Shown piece after piece: positions 1-7,894 of a DNA stretch of 64,000 nt. Below the pieces are notes generated by a model. It did no database searches, was not told where the DNA came from, and was given only the letters and a program-made list of their open reading frames with translations. Position numbers and translations under genes: made by a program. The stretch is from Stappia indica. GTDB lineage: Bacteria > Pseudomonadota > Alphaproteobacteria > Rhizobiales > Stappiaceae. The stretch is taken from contig NZ_MBQE01000004.1 of the NCBI RefSeq assembly GCF_001696535.1, forward strand, positions 186,001 through 250,000, given 5' to 3'. How positions within the stretch are numbered: position 1 is the first letter of the stretch; each line of letters begins with the position of its first letter.

Positions 1-134
1 GGTCGAGACGGCCGCAAACCGCAAGTGAACCGGTCGCCCGGCGTCATGCTTTTGGGGAAGCGGCGTCGGGCGGCAGCGCCAATGCCGCTGGTTCGTTTCA
101 CCTTCCGGCAAGACGGGCGTGGCAGGTTCTTGCC

Positions 135-315
135 ATGAAAGACAATCTCTACAGGTTTCGCCGGCTCAAATGGGGGGCTCCGAAGAAGTTCAAGCTTCTT
201 TCGGAAGACCTCGGAGCGCCGCGCGCGAGGTCGTCTGTCGCGGCTGCCGCTCTTTCCCGTGCTGGCCATCGTCATCGGTGTGATCGGCTTCGTCGCGACG
301 CTGCTTGTGGGGTGA
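135..315 (+). pseudogene. small single-pass membrane protein gene, frameshifted at a G6 run
   Basis: An ATG at 135 preceded by GCAGG at good spacing opens a basic peptide (MKDNLYRFRRLKWG). Reading continues sensibly only if one G of the run at 172-177 is skipped. The frame then gives a basic stretch and a clear C-terminal membrane helix (LPLFPVLAIVIGVIGFVATL) ending at TGA 313-315. Together this would be a protein of about 59 residues, positively charged N-terminus inside and one helix in the membrane. As written, neither frame alone holds both a start and the helix. It is either a sequencing or assembly error in the homopolymer, a decayed gene, or programmed slippage. No function is recognised. 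Confidence 0.4.
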
Positions 316-416
316 GCACGAAGAAGGATGCCGGTCGGACGAGGTTTCTGCTCGAATATCTGTCGGGGCACGCCTTCTCAGGCGCCGTCCACATCAGCCA
401 AGTGTCTGATTTTGAA

Positions 417-493
417 TGGTCGGAGTGGCAGGATTTGAACCTGCGACCCCCTCGTCCCGAACGAGGTGCGCTACCAGGCTGCGCTACACTCCG
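417..493 (-). tRNA. tRNA-Pro (anticodon CGG)
   Basis: Read on the minus strand, the sequence starts CGGAGTG, has a D-arm with CCTGGTAG, an anticodon stem CCTCG/CGAGG closing the loop TTCGGGA (anticodon CGG), a T-arm with GGTTCAAATCC, and a matching acceptor CACTCCG. The discriminator A and an encoded CCA follow (417-419). All cloverleaf arms pair. It decodes the CCG proline codon, which is heavily used in this G+C-rich genome. Confidence 0.95.
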
Positions 494-744
494 AACCTTC
501 GTCCCGCCGGCTGGGCCAGTCGGGTGGAGAGCGTTGATCCGGGCCGGGAGACCGGGGCTCATCCGTGGTGTGGCGGGTTCATATCACCGGCAATCGGGCT
601 CCGCAACCCTGTCCTTGAAAGGTTTTTTCTCCCGCCTGTGGATGACTGCAGATGGCCTCGAATAACCGCCGCGCCGCGATGTCCGCCGGTACGGCGCTGC
701 TTGCGCGGCGCGGGCGCGCTCGCTATACAGTCGAGCCTGCGATT

Positions 745-819
745 TGGGGCGTAGCCAAGCGGTAAGGCAGCGGTTTTTGGTACCGCCATGCGCAGGTTCG
801 AATCCTGCCGCCCCAGCCA
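745..819 (+). tRNA. tRNA-Gln (anticodon TTG)
   Basis: The acceptor TGGGGCG pairs with CGCCCCA. The D-arm contains AGCCAAGCGGTAAGGC. The anticodon stem GCGGT/ACCGC closes the loop TTTTGGT with anticodon TTG, and the T-arm contains GGTTCGAATCC. The discriminator G and an encoded CCA end at 819. This is a typical tRNA-Gln. Confidence 0.95.
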
Positions 820-1316
820 GGTCCTTTCCCAGCCCGATAGTTCGTCGCTTCCGGTTCCTGTTGCGCCATGGCCGGGCCATCCCGTCGTCTGATGGAGCCG
901 TGATCATACGCGCCGTTTCGCCGACGGGGATAAGTACCTGTCAGCAAGGCGCGCGGGCGTCCGGCGGGATTTGCGACGATTGAGAGGCCCCGCGCAAATT
1001 TTCGGCTTTTTGAGACGGAATTTTGCAAAATCCGTCTCGAATTCTGCACTCTTGAAACTCGACCGGCGAGAGGAGGGTGTGATTTCGAATCATCACCTAT
1101 CTTTACGTCAAGATGAAACTTTCATCACAACATAAGGAGATTCCCGTAGCTGTTTCGCTTTCTGTTCTTGGTCATTTCGCGTCTACATCGACTCGACGTC
1201 CAGTTTTGTTCGAGTAGAATCTATTTTTCTTGGGCGAATTAGTTATCCGTAAACGGAATCAGGTCACGTTGCGTTAAGCGTCAACTTGTCGACGCTAAAG
1301 CGAAAGGACGATTCCC
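820..1316. other. intergenic region with A+T-rich promoter zone
   Basis: About 500 nt between tRNA-Gln and the chemoreceptor gene. No convincing coding frame is seen. From about 1010 to 1300 the base composition drops well below the surrounding genome, as expected for a promoter region of the downstream gene. It contains the inverted repeat at 1012-1038. A ribosome binding site (GAAAGGA, near 1300) lies just before the ATG at 1317. Confidence 0.5.
1012..1038. repeat. near-perfect 27-nt inverted repeat
   Basis: GAGACGGA (1012-1019) and TCCGTCTC (1031-1038) are perfect inverted arms around an inner palindrome TTTTGCAAAA (1021-1030), with one unpaired A at 1020. No T-run follows on the plus strand, so it looks more like an operator than a terminator for the tRNA. 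It lies about 280 nt before the chemoreceptor start. Confidence 0.55.
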
Positions 1317-2720
1317 ATGTCGGGGGCTGGTAACACACACTCGGGCACGCGCCTTGAATTTGCGCGGATCGACGATGGTACAAGGCAGCAATTGCGGGCG
1401 CTTTGGAAGGTTGTCGAACCGGAGCTGCCAGCTGTTCTTGCACGGTTCTACAAGCATCTTCTGACGCAGCCTCAGTTGAAGCAGCTTCTCGGAAGTCGCC
1501 AGGCAGCGCTTGAGTCTGCTCAGACGACTCACTGGCAGCGCCTGTTCAGCGCGCGTTTCGACGAAGACTATGAGAACAGCATCAACCGGATCGGCCGCGC
1601 GCATAGCCGCATCGGCCTGGAGCCGCGCTGGTACATCGCCGGATATCAGTTTGTTCTCAACGAGTTGACCGCTCTCGTGCTGAAGCGGCACCGCTTCTCG
1701 GTCACCAAGGCACAGGGCGCTTTGCAGGCGCTCAACAAGGCCGTGCTGCTCGATCTCGACTACGCCATCTCCACATATCAGCAGATCCTGATGGAAGAGC
1801 AGGAGGCGCGCACCCGCGATCTTGCCGATGCGATCGACCGCTTCAAGGGCAAGGTCGAGGTTTCGCTGGCCAGCGTCGACAAGGCTGCCGACACGATGCA
1901 GAAGCGCGCCGACACGTTGTCGTCCGTCGCCTCCGCCGCGTCGCAGGAGTCCGTTTCCGCCTCTGCCGCCTCCGAGCAGACCTCGGCGGGCGTCCAGACG
2001 GTCGCTTCCGCCGCGGAGGAACTTGCCAGCTCCATCGAAGAGATCGGCCGCCAGATCACCGGTGCGTCCGATGTCGCGCGCCGCGCCAACGTCCAGACGG
2101 ACAGCGCCTCGCACGAGGTCGGGCGCCTGTCGGTAACGGCCCAGAAGATCGGCGACGTCATCGGTCTGATCCAGGCGATCGCCGAGCAGACCAATCTCCT
2201 CGCGCTCAACGCCACCATCGAGGCGGCCCGCGCCGGAGATGCGGGGCGGGGCTTTGCCATCGTCGCGCAGGAGGTCAAGAACCTCGCCGGCCAGACCTCC
2301 AAGGCGACCGAAGACATCGCCCAGCAGATTGCCGAGATCCAGACGGCCACCACCAATGCGGTCGAGAGAATCGGCTCCATCGCCTCGACTGTCGGCGAGA
2401 TCGATGCGCTCACCGCGACCATTGCCGCCGCGGTGGAGGAGCAGGGCGCCGCAACGCGCGAGATCTCGATGAGCGTCCAGCACGCGGCGCAGGGTACGGT
2501 CACGCTGACCCGCAATGTGACGGGCGTCAACGCGGCCATCGAAAAGACCGAAGACGCAGCACGCGACTTCCTGACCGTGTCCGGCGATCTGCGCGGCCAG
2601 TCCGGCCAGATTTCCGAGCAGGTTCGCGACTTCTTCGCGGAGATCCGGCGCACGTCGGAAACCTCCGGCCAGAAGGGTGCTCAAAAGGCCTCCGGCAAAG
2701 GCTCCAGCCGGGCGGCCTGA
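1317..2720 (+). CDS. globin-coupled methyl-accepting chemotaxis protein (soluble)
   Basis: The 467-residue protein has an N-terminal protoglobin domain (about residues 10-165) and a C-terminal chemoreceptor signalling domain. The globin part shows the F-helix pattern GRAHSRIG, making His96 the likely proximal haem ligand. The signalling hairpin tip is recognisable around [18 protein letters not shown]. No membrane helix or periplasmic domain is present, so the receptor should sit in the cytoplasm, as in HemAT. By family knowledge such proteins bind haem and oxygen or another gas and control CheA for aerotaxis. A long Ala/Ser-rich coiled-coil linker joins the domains. The gene stands alone, with its own A+T-rich upstream region and a hairpin downstream. 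No other chemotaxis gene lies in the window. Confidence 0.92.
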   Translation: MSGAGNTHSGTRLEFARIDDGTRQQLRALWKVVEPELPAVLARFYKHLLTQPQLKQLLGSRQAALESAQTTHWQRLFSARFDEDYENSINRIGRAHSRIGLEPRWYIAGYQFVLNELTALVLKRHRFSVTKAQGALQALNKAVLLDLDYAISTYQQILMEEQEARTRDLADAIDRFKGKVEVSLASVDKAADTMQKRADTLSSVASAASQESVSASAASEQTSAGVQTVASAAEELASSIEEIGRQITGASDVARRANVQTDSASHEVGRLSVTAQKIGDVIGLIQAIAEQTNLLALNATIEAARAGDAGRGFAIVAQEVKNLAGQTSKATEDIAQQIAEIQTATTNAVERIGSIASTVGEIDALTATIAAAVEEQGAATREISMSVQHAAQGTVTLTRNVTGVNAAIEKTEDAARDFLTVSGDLRGQSGQISEQVRDFFAEIRRTSETSGQKGAQKASGKGSSRAA

Positions 2721-2734
2721 CGGGGGCGGTCCGC

Positions 2735-2771
2735 AAGTCCGTTTCAGGCGCATCGCACCTGCAACGGACTT
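2735..2771 (+). terminator. hairpin downstream of chemoreceptor gene
   Basis: AAGTCCGTT (2735-2743) pairs with AACGGACTT (2763-2771), and inside it CAGG pairs with CCTG around a short loop, separated by single T/C mismatches. It lies 15 nt after the stop codon. No T-run follows, so the termination role is inferred only from position. Confidence 0.5.
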
Positions 2772-2919
2772 CGGATCTTCGCCTTCCTCAAGAAAAGAAC
2801 AGCAAAAATCAGTCTGACTTGTGCACGTGGAACAATGCGTTACGTGGCGGGGCGTTCGGCAAGGCGAAGCGACAGACGTCCGTTTGCGGCCCTGGGGCTA
2901 CCGACACCCTGAAACGAAA

Positions 2920-2951
2920 CTGCCCGTTCGCGTGCAGGCGCGAACGGGCAG
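2920..2951 (-). terminator. perfect 13-bp hairpin with minus-strand T-rich tail
   Basis: CTGCCCGTTCGCG (2920-2932) and CGCGAACGGGCAG (2939-2951) form a perfect stem with a 6-nt loop. Reading the minus strand, the stem is followed by TTTCGTTTC, the usual look of an intrinsic terminator, while the plus-strand flank is not T-rich. It therefore marks the end of a minus-strand transcript originating between here and about 3160, where no convincing protein-coding frame ends at the right place. Confidence 0.55.
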
Positions 2952-3163
2952 GAACGTTTGAAAGCCCTGGACTAGGTCTTCTCGTATATTTGGTGCCGCC
3001 AGGCCCAATGATTTGGACGCCGAAGCGCCGTTGAAATTCACGTTGCCGATCCGCAATCGGCAGGAGCTCCCAAGATTGCCGACCGCACAGCACGACGACC
3101 TCCGGAGCCAAGCTTTCGTCCCCCCTCCCGATCGAGCCGAAAAGGCCGGATTTCGGGAAAAAC

Positions 3164-3190
3164 GGGCCGGATCAACTCGCGATCCGGCCC
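3164..3190 (-). terminator. perfect 10-bp hairpin with minus-strand T-run
   Basis: GGGCCGGATC (3164-3173) pairs perfectly with GATCCGGCCC (3181-3190) around a 7-nt loop. On the minus strand the stem is followed by GTTTTTCCC, typical of an intrinsic terminator. The candidate minus-strand frame at 3193-3417 ends only 2 nt before the stem. Confidence 0.6.
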
Positions 3191-3192
3191 AG

Positions 3193-3417
3193 TTAGGTCA
3201 CGTGCGATCCGCAGCCTGAAAAGCTCCGGGCGGCCCGCTGTGACTTGCGACGCCTGTCCGGCAGGGCGAACTGCCGGTCCGGGCCGCGCCGAAGGCGCGT
3301 CGGAAAGGCGCCACAAGGGCACTCGTCAAACTCGATTCCGTCAATTCCCCGAAGTCGGCCGGCGGTTACGCGGATCCTCCCACGGAGCCGCAACCTCCAC
3401 GTCCGGTCCCGCATCAC
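3193..3417 (-). CDS. candidate small basic protein beside YcaO gene
   Basis: A 74-codon frame starts with two ATG codons and stops immediately before a good minus-strand terminator. The product is very Arg-rich, with a short acidic-cysteine stretch (EFDECPCGAF) and a C-terminal SFSGCGSHVT. About three quarters of third positions are G or C, somewhat lower than in confident genes here. The ribosome binding site is weak (GAAGG, too far upstream). Its place next to a YcaO enzyme makes a modified-peptide precursor conceivable, but no known leader motif was recognised. It may simply be a chance frame. Confidence 0.25.
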   Translation of the reverse strand: MMRDRTWRLRLRGRIRVTAGRLRGIDGIEFDECPCGAFPTRLRRGPDRQFALPDRRRKSQRAARSFSGCGSHVT

Positions 3418-3603
3418 GCGTCCGCACGGCCTTCAACCGGGTGTCATGGAAATCCGCCCCGATACCGGAAAGACCGGCTGCGCGAACCCCCATCCAATTG
3501 ATTTTTCGATACAACAACAGTTAGCGTTATCTCTGCGTGATTTTTCCGCCGGTTGCGTGAAGCGACGGAGCGAAACGATCAAAACGAAGCCGGGGACCGA
3601 CAC

Positions 3604-4941
3604 ATGCGGGACGAGACCCGACGGGCGCTGACCCTTGCGGCCGAACACCTGGAAACGCACGACGACCTGCCCGACGCCTTGGGGCCGGCGGGTCGCTTCC
3701 TGGCCTATCTCACGAACGGCAATGCGGACGAACTGGCCGGCGACCGCGACCTTGCCCGCCTGATCGGCGTTGCCGCGCGCCTGGAGCGCCTGTTCGAACT
3801 GGCCCTGCCGGACGCCCCCGGGCTCTTCTGTTTCGGCGCGGAGGTGGCGCCGCAGGTCTTCGGGGCGGCGGTGGGGGCTCGCGGTTCGGTTTCGGGCGTC
3901 GGGGAGACGCGGCTGGAGGCGTTTCGCGCCTGCCTCGGCGAGGCGGTGGAGTATCTCTCGCAGTTCGAGAGCGCAAAAGAAGCGCGTCCCGGATCGGGCG
4001 GGCATGCCTTGAGCGACGCCGCTGGCGAGGGCTTCTGGAGCGATGCGGAAAGCCTTGCGCTGGGTCTCCAGCCCCGGCCGGCGGCAGAGCATGTTCCCGC
4101 GCTGGATCTCGCGGCAGGGCAGCACGGCCTGGTACCGGCAGAATTGTGCTGGCGCCGGCGGGAAAGCGACGCGGTCCCCTTCGCGCGCGGCCTTGGCGTT
4201 GCCGCTGGGCGCAGCTTCGGCGAGGCATGCCGCCACGCCATGCTGGAATGGATCGAGCGGGATGCGGTCGCCCTGTGGTGGCGCGGCGGCCGGCGCGGCC
4301 GGGCGCTTGCGGCGGAAACGCTGTGCGCGCCGCAGGTCGGGGGCAGGATCGCCCGCTGGCGAGGCGGGAATGCGGCCCGGTTCAGCTGGTTTCTCGATCT
4401 TACCGGCGATCTCGGCGTGCCCGTTGTCGCGGCCCTGTCCGTCGATCGTCAGGGCAAGCGCTTTGCCTATGGCTTTGCGGCCCGCCCGACCATGGCCGGT
4501 GCCGTGCTCGCCGCCTTCACCGAACTCGCGCAGGTGGAGCTGGCCGACCGGGTGGTGGATGCCAAGCTGGCAGAGGTGGACGAGAAACGCCTGAACGACA
4601 CGGATCGGTTGCACCTTGCCCGGCGCAGCCTTGTGAAGCCCGACTGGGAAGCGCTGCAACCGGCTGCGGCGCCCGCCGTCGGCGGCCGGGACCAGAGCAC
4701 GACCGCACATGAATGGCCGGCCGAACCGGGGGATATTGAACCCCTTTCAGCTCTCGCCAAACGAAATTTTCGTGTTCTGGCAATTGACCTTACCCATGTT
4801 GATCCGGGTATAAGCGTGGTGCGCGTGCTGGTGCCGGGATTGCAACCTGACCCGTCTGCGCTGGTTACGCCGCGGCTCCAGCGGCAGCGGGCACTTCGTC
4901 CCTCCGCCGGTTTTCCCGGTGACCGTGTCCGGCTCTACTGA
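3604..4941 (+). CDS. YcaO-domain protein
   Basis: The 445-residue product carries both hallmark segments of the YcaO ATP-binding fold: one near residues 98-119 (GVGETRLEAF then GEAVEYLS) and one near 204-221 (GEACRHAMLEWIERDA, with Glu215, Glu218 and Arg219 as likely Mg/ATP ligands). YcaO enzymes activate a backbone amide with ATP to make azolines, thioamides or amidines in peptides, or help ribosomal protein S12 modification. Two departures are visible: the first motif has Tyr117 where Arg is usual, and the C-terminus lacks the Pro-rich tail of azoline-forming members. No TfuA, E1-like, dehydrogenase or radical-SAM partner lies nearby. GGGGA 7 nt upstream supports ATG 3604. The next gene downstream is a BTAD regulator. 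Confidence 0.85.
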   Translation: MRDETRRALTLAAEHLETHDDLPDALGPAGRFLAYLTNGNADELAGDRDLARLIGVAARLERLFELALPDAPGLFCFGAEVAPQVFGAAVGARGSVSGVGETRLEAFRACLGEAVEYLSQFESAKEARPGSGGHALSDAAGEGFWSDAESLALGLQPRPAAEHVPALDLAAGQHGLVPAELCWRRRESDAVPFARGLGVAAGRSFGEACRHAMLEWIERDAVALWWRGGRRGRALAAETLCAPQVGGRIARWRGGNAARFSWFLDLTGDLGVPVVAALSVDRQGKRFAYGFAARPTMAGAVLAAFTELAQVELADRVVDAKLAEVDEKRLNDTDRLHLARRSLVKPDWEALQPAAAPAVGGRDQSTTAHEWPAEPGDIEPLSALAKRNFRVLAIDLTHVDPGISVVRVLVPGLQPDPSALVTPRLQRQRALRPSAGFPGDRVRLY

Positions 4942-5016
4942 ATGCTTTTTTTGAACCTTTTCCAGAATTCAGGGTGTTGGAAAACGGGGACCGGGTCCTG
5001 CGGGATCTGACGTGGC

Positions 5017-7140
5017 ATGCAGGGGCAGGGTGACGTGGAGGACATGGGCAATCGCGAGGTCGCGGAACACGGGCGGAGCGCGGGCTCCGGACGATCCCGT
5101 CTTCATGGTGTCGTCCTCGGCGTGCCGCGCTTTCTCGTCGACGGCAAGCCCGTGTCGTTCCGCTCCCGCAAGGCGGAAGGCCTGCTGGTCCGGCTGTGCC
5201 TGACGGGCGACGGCCGTCTGTCCCGCGAAATGGCCGCCAACCTGTTCTGGCAGGACAGTTCCGAACATCATTCGCGCTCCTCCCTGCGCCAGACGCTGCT
5301 GATTTTGCGCCGGGCACTTGAAGATGCCGGTTTCGACGGCCTCGACAGCGACAAGATGAACATCCGGCTGGATCTGGAGCGCGTCACGCTGGACCTGGAG
5401 GATCTGGGCACGGATGGCAGCGATGTTCCGGCCCGGCTGCTGATCGAAAAGCGCCTGTCGGAGCGTCTTTTCGAAGGCGGCGAGATGCTCGCCGAGCCGT
5501 TCCACAACTGGCTGCGCCTGCGCCGTCAGCAGTTCCACGACCAGTTGCGGGCATTCCTCGAGCCAATGGTGCGGCTCGACAGCGGCAACTGGAAGCGCAT
5601 GGAGCAGGCGGCGGTGGCGCTGCTCAACCTCGACCCGACCCATGAGCCGGCGTGCCGCGCCTTCATCACCGCGCGTGCGGTGCAGGGCGACTACACCGGC
5701 GCATTGCGAGCCTACGAGGACCTGTGGAACGTGCTGGAGGACGAGTTCGACACCCAGCCGTCCAACGAGACCCAGTCGCTGATCGTCGACATCAAGCTCG
5801 GCAAGTTTTCCGACTGGCTGCGCCGCGAGCGCATGCGTCTTGCCGAGGAAGCAGCGCAGCGCGCGCCCGCATCGCCCGCCACCGAGCGCACGGCCGGCGA
5901 ACACGCGCCCTTCGTGGTCCAGCACGTCAACCCGGTCATCGTCGTCGACCAGATCCTGCAGATCACCGAGGCGGACCAGGATATTCGCCTCGCCAAGGTG
6001 TTCCGGCACGACCTGATCTCGCGTCTCGTTCGTTTCCGCGAATGGTCCGTCGCCGACGAGGTGACGGAAGAGCTGTCGCGCTCCGCGGCTCCCATTTACC
6101 GCGTGTCGATCAGCGCCATGCGCGCCGAGCGATCCGTCTCCTATTCGGTGACGGTCAAGAACTCGCGCACCAACGCCTATGTCTGGGGCCGCAACTCGGC
6201 GGTCGACATCGGCGAACTGTTCGCCCGCCAGTCGATGCTGGTTGCCGAGATCGCCATGGCGATGAACGTCAACATCTCGGCCGAGCGGCTGGCCAACATG
6301 TCGCGCATCCCCGATGCCTCGCTCGACCAGTACGACCGGCTGTTGATGGGGCAACGGCTCCACTACACGTGGAAGATCGAGGATTCCCACCAGGCCGAGG
6401 CGATCCTCGACCGGCTGATCAAGGACAATCCCCGCTTCGGTCCCGCATATTCGAGCCTGGCGCAGATCATCAATTCCCGGCACATCGTCTTTCCCGGCCA
6501 GGCGCAGACGCCGGAGACGCTGGAGCGGTCCGCCGGGCTCGCGCGCATGGCGCTGGCGCTCGACCCCTTCGATTCGCGCGGCTATCTCTGCGCTGCCTGG
6601 ACCCTGGCGCTGCAGCGCCGGTTCGAACAGGCGGAGGCGCAGCATCGCCAGGCGCTGGAGCTCAACGACAACGATCCCTGGACCGCGCTTTCGGCGGCGC
6701 ACGGGCTTGCCTATTACGGCCATCGCGAGGAAGCGCTGGCGATTGCCTATCGCCACCGTGAGAACGGGTTGCTGACCTCGCCGCTGCACTGGAGCTACTT
6801 CGTCGGCATCACCTGTTTGTGCGGCGACCATGCGGCCTCCATCGCCGCGTTCCGCTATCTCAGCGACGGCTATCTCGGCGTCGAGGCCTGGTACGTCGCC
6901 GCGCTCGCGCTGACCGGAGAAGACGAGGAGGCCCGCGCCCAGGCGCGCCATCTCAAGCAGAGGGTGACCGACAGGTGGGTTCTGCCGCAGCCGCCGGACG
7001 ATGCCGACATCGCCCGCTGGATCGGCAACTGCTTCCCGATCTCCTCGCCACGGACCTGGGACGAAATCCACCAGGGCCTGTCCTCCGCCGGGATCATCCT
7101 GCCGGCGGACCTCGCACCCGAAGGTGCGACGCGCCGCTGA
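5017..7140 (+). CDS. BTAD/winged-helix regulator with C-terminal TPR region
   Basis: A 707-residue protein. Residues about 28-125 resemble the winged-helix DNA-binding part of SARP-like regulators. The next about 110 residues form a bacterial transcriptional activation domain of TPR-like helices (ALRAYEDLWNVLEDEFDTQP). The middle contains a FlgO/TolB-like segment (VSYSVTVKNSRTNAYVWGR) of the kind found in CadC- and adenylate-cyclase-like regulators. The last about 280 residues are TPR-like. No membrane helix is seen. It follows the YcaO gene on the same strand after 75 nt, so a functional link is plausible. The start is uncertain: ATG 5017 has a weak ribosome binding site, and ATG 5044 is close behind a GGAGG. 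Confidence 0.75.
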   Translation: MQGQGDVEDMGNREVAEHGRSAGSGRSRLHGVVLGVPRFLVDGKPVSFRSRKAEGLLVRLCLTGDGRLSREMAANLFWQDSSEHHSRSSLRQTLLILRRALEDAGFDGLDSDKMNIRLDLERVTLDLEDLGTDGSDVPARLLIEKRLSERLFEGGEMLAEPFHNWLRLRRQQFHDQLRAFLEPMVRLDSGNWKRMEQAAVALLNLDPTHEPACRAFITARAVQGDYTGALRAYEDLWNVLEDEFDTQPSNETQSLIVDIKLGKFSDWLRRERMRLAEEAAQRAPASPATERTAGEHAPFVVQHVNPVIVVDQILQITEADQDIRLAKVFRHDLISRLVRFREWSVADEVTEELSRSAAPIYRVSISAMRAERSVSYSVTVKNSRTNAYVWGRNSAVDIGELFARQSMLVAEIAMAMNVNISAERLANMSRIPDASLDQYDRLLMGQRLHYTWKIEDSHQAEAILDRLIKDNPRFGPAYSSLAQIINSRHIVFPGQAQTPETLERSAGLARMALALDPFDSRGYLCAAWTLALQRRFEQAEAQHRQALELNDNDPWTALSAAHGLAYYGHREEALAIAYRHRENGLLTSPLHWSYFVGITCLCGDHAASIAAFRYLSDGYLGVEAWYVAALALTGEDEEARAQARHLKQRVTDRWVLPQPPDDADIARWIGNCFPISSPRTWDEIHQGLSSAGIILPADLAPEGATRR

Positions 7141-7164
7141 CATCCCGAAGATGCTTCAGGAATG

Positions 7165-7250
7165 GGGCCGCGAAACATCGAGGCAGCCAATAAAAAGGGC
7201 CGTGAAACATCGCGGCAGTCACTAAAAAGGGCCGCGAAACATCGCGGCCC
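7165..7250. repeat. 32-bp tandem repeat, 2.7 copies, built from a terminator stem
   Basis: Units at 7165-7196, 7197-7228 and 7229-7250 (partial) share GGGCCGYGAAACATCG followed by RGGC, and the two full units end in TAAAAA. The third copy carries an intact hairpin that acts as the terminator. The first two copies are degenerate versions of the same stem followed by A-runs. It appears to be a local duplication of a terminator between convergent genes. Confidence 0.8.
7229..7250. terminator. bidirectional terminator between convergent genes
   Basis: GGGCCGCGA (7229-7237) pairs with TCGCGGCCC (7242-7250) around AACA. An A-run precedes it and TTCT follows, so it can serve both the BTAD regulator and the minus-strand gene ending at 7278. 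Confidence 0.75.
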
Positions 7251-7277
7251 TTCTGCATCTCCCGGATGCCGGGAAGC

Positions 7278-7640
7278 TTACGTGCAAACGGCGATCGTGT
7301 AGTCGGCGACCCGGCTGAGATAGAAATCGTGCTCGCTCATCTCGTCCTTGCGCGCATAGAAATCCGGCAGCGGATAGGCCTTGGCCGAGGCGTCGCCGTA
7401 TTTGGCCAGGGATTCCTCGGTCATCCGCCGCGGCGGCAACCGCAGCAGCAGAACTTCCTCGCAGGCCTGGATCACCTGCAGGGCCTTGTAGGTGTCGGGG
7501 ATGGTGGCGATGTCCTTGGTGGCCTGCTTCAGGCCTTCCAGCGTCTCCGGCCAAGGCTTCGCGCCCGTGGCATATTCGGTGATCAGCTGGCCGAAGGCCT
7601 GGTAGTCGTGAATCTCGACCTTTTTCAGCTCGTCGGTCAT
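7278..7640 (-). CDS. conserved-looking hypothetical protein
   Basis: The 120-residue product is soluble, rich in Leu and charged residues, with no signal peptide or membrane segment (it begins MTDELKKVEIHDY). No family was recognised. ATG 7640 is chosen because GGGG lies 6 nt upstream; an in-frame ATG at 7652 is possible but lacks a ribosome binding site. The gene is single, with its own upstream region carrying a 9-bp inverted repeat, and ends convergently against the BTAD regulator at a shared terminator. Confidence 0.7.
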   Translation of the reverse strand: MTDELKKVEIHDYQAFGQLITEYATGAKPWPETLEGLKQATKDIATIPDTYKALQVIQACEEVLLLRLPPRRMTEESLAKYGDASAKAYPLPDFYARKDEMSEHDFYLSRVADYTIAVCT

Positions 7641-7768
7641 GTATTGCCCCATGAAATACGTTGGCTCAGGAAAACGCCAGGCGGCCGCTCCGGTCTTCCC
7701 TCGGCGACAAGGTCGCCTCCCGACGCAAAACCGGCCATTGAAATAACTTGGCGGCGCACTGGCGCACA

Positions 7769-7796
7769 AAAGTCATGCAAATCACTTCATGACTTT
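7769..7796. promoter_or_regulatory. 9-bp inverted repeat upstream of hypothetical gene
   Basis: AAAGTCATG (7769-7777) and CATGACTTT (7788-7796) are perfect inverted arms separated by 10 nt, in an A+T-rich stretch about 130 nt before the minus-strand start at 7640. Position and shape fit an operator for a dimeric regulator. A terminator for the upstream antiporter gene is the alternative. Confidence 0.4.
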
Positions 7797-7894
7797 CGAA
7801 ATTAGAATCGGCGCGACCTGAGTCGTCAAGCACGCCTAGTGAAAAGCTGAAGCCTTCAACCGGGGCGATCAAATTTCCATTTCTGATTTTTCAG

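Larger units (their letters stand above)
2721..3603. other. long gap between chemoreceptor and YcaO gene
   Basis: This 883-nt stretch has no confidently assigned gene. It holds a plus-strand hairpin after the chemoreceptor, two strong hairpins whose T-rich flanks face the minus strand, a candidate 74-codon minus-strand gene, and an A+T-rich segment (about 3490-3545) likely to carry the YcaO promoter. The two minus-facing hairpins suggest that one or two minus-strand transcripts, coding or non-coding, start inside this gap. Confidence 0.5.

Noticed and set aside
2809-3111. 100-codon minus-strand frame in the gap before YcaO
   Set aside because: It reads straight through the 13-bp terminator hairpin at 2920-2951 and has no convincing start or family; a non-coding transcript explains the hairpin better.
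7165-7250. CRISPR-like short repeats
   Set aside because: The units are directly adjacent, without unique spacers, and the repeat is itself a terminator stem.
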